Shown: piece after piece, positions 61,647 through 64,000 of the stretch
How the letters are laid out: each line of letters opens with the position of its first letter
Position numbering within the stretch: the first letter of the stretch is position 1
Source of the DNA: Marinomonas spartinae
GTDB taxonomy: Bacteria > Pseudomonadota > Gammaproteobacteria > Pseudomonadales > Marinomonadaceae
NCBI RefSeq assembly: GCF_900089775.1
Contig: NZ_FLOB01000002.1
Span: 1-64,000, forward strand
Reading direction: 5' to 3'
Length of the DNA stretch: 64,000 nt
Notes under the pieces: model-generated
Told to the model about the DNA's origin: nothing
Databases searched by the model: none
Seen by the model: the letters and a program-made list of their open reading frames with translations, nothing else
Program-made: the position numbers and the translations under genes

Positions 61647-63134
61647 ATGGTGGACGAAGCATTATATCAACGAATTGCAACGCATATTAGAACCGATATT
61701 CAGCAAGGTCGGTTAACTGAAGCGATGAAATTACCCTCGGTTAGGCGAATCGCAAGCTTGCATAATGTTAGCCATTTAACGGCTTTAAATGCTTTGCGTT
61801 TATTAGAAAATGAAGGCGTCGTTGAAGCAAAACCTCGTTCGGGGTTTTTCGTCAAAGTACGTCATCCCTTATCTAATAATCTCTTCCCGTCATTGGCTAA
61901 ACAAAAGTCCACCATTAACTCGCCAGTGCCTAGTTTAGATACAAGAAGCCGACATCTTTCGCTAATTGGTCGTAACCAGATTACCAGTTTGGGATTAGCA
62001 GATGGGCACCTAGAACTTTATCCGGTGAAACGGTTTAGCCAAATTATGCGCCAGTTAATCTATAAGAATCCTAGTTTATTAGGTTCTCATTTGGGTGGAC
62101 ATGGATTGCCTGCGTTGATTCAACAGATTGTACGTCGTGCCATGGACTATGGCTGCTCTCTTGTGGAGGACGAAATTCTGGTGACCAATGGCGGGTTGGA
62201 ATCCCTATCGCTCGCCTTGAAAGCGTCTACGTCGCCTGGTGACAAGGTCTTAATTCAATCGCCTACCTACTTTTTGTTGCTGCAATTACTCAAAGATTTA
62301 GGGTTAGAAGTCATTGAAATTGCAAGCTCCAATATGACGTTAAATACGCTTCAACTAGAGGAGACGATTGATCGTCATAAAATCAAAGTCATGGTCTATA
62401 CCGCTAATTTTAATAATCCTGATGGTTGTTTATTGTCTGATAGTGACAAACAAGCGTTAGTCAATTTGATGGTAGAAAAGCAAGTCACCATTATTGAAGA
62501 TGATGTCTATGGTGATATCTATTTTGGCAATACTCGGCCAAGACCATTACGGGCATTTAACGATCAGGTGATTTTGTGCAGTAGCTTTACTAAGACGCTA
62601 TCTCCAGGACTGCGAATCGGCTGGCTAGCTTGCGCGGGTTGGCAAGATGCGGTTTATAATTTGAAACGCACCTCTTCAAAAGTCACCGCCGAATTCCCGC
62701 AAGCCGCCATCGCTGAGTTTATAAAAAATGGTGGCTATGATGTGCACATGAGAAAGTTACGTGCTCTTTTAAAAGGTTATTGTCAGGTTATGAGGGAAGA
62801 AATCCTCAAGGCATTTCCAGTGGGTACACAAGTATCACAACCACAAGGTGGTTATGTCTTATGGGTCACATTAAAAGAGGGAAGCCCATCTACTAGAGTG
62901 TTATTCGAAAAAGCGTATGCTGAGCGGATTAGCATTGTGCCTGGCTATCTTTTTTCTTTGGTTGACATAGACAGTGCCAAAATAGGCACTGTCATTGAAA
63001 GAAGCAATGATCTAAGCTTTCGAATCAACTATGGCTATGGTTTAACGCCAGACAACAAAGAAGCCATTCATACCTTGGCATCTTGGGTCAAGGAAGGTTC
63101 GATACCGCAAAACGGTTGCGAAGCCATTTACTAG
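61647..63134 (+). CDS. MocR-type regulator: GntR DNA-binding domain fused to aminotransferase-like domain
   Basis: The 495 residues have a GntR winged helix (about 3-70: LPSVRRIASLHNVSHLTALNALR) and a fold-type I domain from about 90. CSSFTKTLSPGLRIGWL carries the presumed pyridoxal phosphate lysine; YTANFNNPDGCLL and EDDVYGDIYFGN carry the cofactor Asn and Asp-Tyr. It differs from the first MocR at 13391. Divergence from the TSUP permease suggests control of that gene; converging with the hydrolase gene downstream. Confidence 0.9.
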   Translation: MVDEALYQRIATHIRTDIQQGRLTEAMKLPSVRRIASLHNVSHLTALNALRLLENEGVVEAKPRSGFFVKVRHPLSNNLFPSLAKQKSTINSPVPSLDTRSRHLSLIGRNQITSLGLADGHLELYPVKRFSQIMRQLIYKNPSLLGSHLGGHGLPALIQQIVRRAMDYGCSLVEDEILVTNGGLESLSLALKASTSPGDKVLIQSPTYFLLLQLLKDLGLEVIEIASSNMTLNTLQLEETIDRHKIKVMVYTANFNNPDGCLLSDSDKQALVNLMVEKQVTIIEDDVYGDIYFGNTRPRPLRAFNDQVILCSSFTKTLSPGLRIGWLACAGWQDAVYNLKRTSSKVTAEFPQAAIAEFIKNGGYDVHMRKLRALLKGYCQVMREEILKAFPVGTQVSQPQGGYVLWVTLKEGSPSTRVLFEKAYAERISIVPGYLFSLVDIDSAKIGTVIERSNDLSFRINYGYGLTPDNKEAIHTLASWVKEGSIPQNGCEAIY

Positions 63135-63140
63135 CGTTAA

Positions 63141-64000
63141 TTAGTTTGCTTGTTGGTGCGTCACTTTGTTTATCCACATTCCAATGGTATCCAAAGCGCG
63201 TGGTGCATAAGCATCACGCCCCATTAAAATAAACAGCCCTTTGCGCCAGAGAGGCCATTCTGAGGGCAGTTGATAATTAAACCACTGCGCTTTTAATAAA
63301 CCATGGGTGGCATGTTTGATAATTGCGGTGACTTGTTCTTGATCCGGATGAAGTTTTTGCTTGTAGATTGCCTGATTATAAAGTGGATCGACATTTTTAT
63401 CGTCTGCTCCCCAAAGTGCTAAGACAGGTCCTTGCATCGAACCAAGATAAGGGCTGGCATCACTATTGTAATTGCGGACGACAAAATCAAAGCGATCCGG
63501 GTTCATTTTAGGGCGCATGCCAGGGGTGGCAGTATTGGGGTTGCCAAATGTCTCATCGTTGTTTTTTAGGTTCGCCGCCACTTTTTGAGAGACTTGCTCG
63601 GGGCTGAGGCCTTGATCCTCTAACTGACGCTTAGTGTAATAGGCTCCTTGGTGGCGCCAACTGACGGCTCCGCCTACGATGACAGTAAAAGCAGGCTTTA
63701 TTTCGTTATCAGTAATCGGCAAGACCCAGCCCGCCTGCGAAAACCCCAAAAAGCCAATCGGACTATTTTTTAAGGCGGGCAGAGAATGTATCTTGTTGTA
63801 TGCTGCTCTTACTTCATCACTTCGATCAGACATAGATTGTTGAAGCCAAGCACCAGTACTTTGGCCTACTCCAGGTTTGTCCCAACTAAACACGCCAATC
63901 CCATCCTTTAATAAACTGTTCACTAAAGGCAAATAGTTGGAGTTCTCAAAACGTGTCTGTGCACCATCGCCATGGACGATTAGAGCAATAGGAGGAGCGG
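63141..64000 (-). CDS. Alpha/beta hydrolase, 5' part outside the window
   Basis: This serine hydrolase is truncated by the window edge. The open frame continues unbroken past the first available start to 64000, reading IALIVHGDGAQTRFENSNYL upstream, so the true N-terminus lies beyond. The oxyanion region is VHGDGAQ, GVFSWDKPGVGQST is the typical element after strand 4, and the nucleophile is Ser in GFLGFSQAGWVLP. The Asp (LWGADDKNV) and His (IKHATHGLL) complete the triad. It belongs to the dienelactone hydrolase/peptidase S9-like hydrolases; substrate unknown. The downstream MocR gene converges on it. Confidence 0.82.
   Translation of the reverse strand, partial: APPIALIVHGDGAQTRFENSNYLPLVNSLLKDGIGVFSWDKPGVGQSTGAWLQQSMSDRSDEVRAAYNKIHSLPALKNSPIGFLGFSQAGWVLPITDNEIKPAFTVIVGGAVSWRHQGAYYTKRQLEDQGLSPEQVSQKVAANLKNNDETFGNPNTATPGMRPKMNPDRFDFVVRNYNSDASPYLGSMQGPVLALWGADDKNVDPLYNQAIYKQKLHPDQEQVTAIIKHATHGLLKAQWFNYQLPSEWPLWRKGLFILMGRDAYAPRALDTIGMWINKVTHQQAN

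Overview
The window reads as chromosome of a marine gammaproteobacterium, most likely Marinomonas or a close Oceanospirillaceae relative. This is inferred from the gene set (divergent EpmB and EF-P genes, a Fur-controlled fagA-fumC pair, glutathione-dependent formaldehyde oxidation, MocR regulators, a YrhK protein, a Pat-type acetyltransferase) and moderate GC; it has not been checked against a database. No rRNA, tRNA, CRISPR array or complete insertion sequence was found.

Layout. 1-0.3 kb: edge of a probable insertion-sequence transposase. 0.3-2.9 kb: SlyD-like prolyl isomerase, then a Fur-box promoter driving a FagA-like protein and FumC. 3.1-7.8 kb: MarR regulator with a strong palindromic operator and a three-part EmrAB-TolC-like efflux pump. 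7.9-9.3 kb: small acetyltransferases and a DUF3820 protein. 9.3-12.5 kb: LysR regulator divergent from the formaldehyde pathway (adhC, fghA). 12.5-17.8 kb: LysE exporter with divergent MocR regulator, an acetyltransferase, an orphan membrane protein and a polyphosphate:AMP phosphotransferase.

18-22.1 kb is a compact sulfide/persulfide module: a sulfide:quinone oxidoreductase-like flavoprotein fused to a rhodanese-type domain, an ETHE1-like persulfide dioxygenase, and a divergent FisR-type sigma-54 activator. A good -24/-12 promoter lies in front of the dioxygenase, so sensor, promoter and enzymes form one circuit.

22.1-29.3 kb is visibly AT-richer and encodes a chaperone-usher pilus of archaic type: two pilins, two consecutive chaperones, usher and a two-domain tip protein. 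A CsgD/LuxR-type regulator converges on it. It looks like a transferred adhesion island.

29.4-36.3 kb: a kinase-fold protein and a peptide-type ABC importer (binding protein, two permeases, double ATPase). 36.3-49.5 kb: YrhK and VirK/YbjX-like proteins, a chemoreceptor, an SDR and an overlapping lipase, an HlyU-family protein, a LacI regulator with a perfect operator ahead of a GH3 beta-glucosidase, a diguanylate cyclase, a NYN-domain protein and several small genes. 49.6-52.9 kb: an RNase J-like beta-CASP protein with no ordinary start codon, EpmB and EF-P. 53-59.5 kb: porin, a decayed doxX duplicate, DoxX, chorismate mutase, an NADP-dependent reductase, a nested palindrome that may be a MITE, and the Pat-like acetyltransferase. 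59.8-64 kb: histone deacetylase-family enzyme, TSUP permease with divergent MocR regulator, and an alpha/beta hydrolase cut by the window edge.
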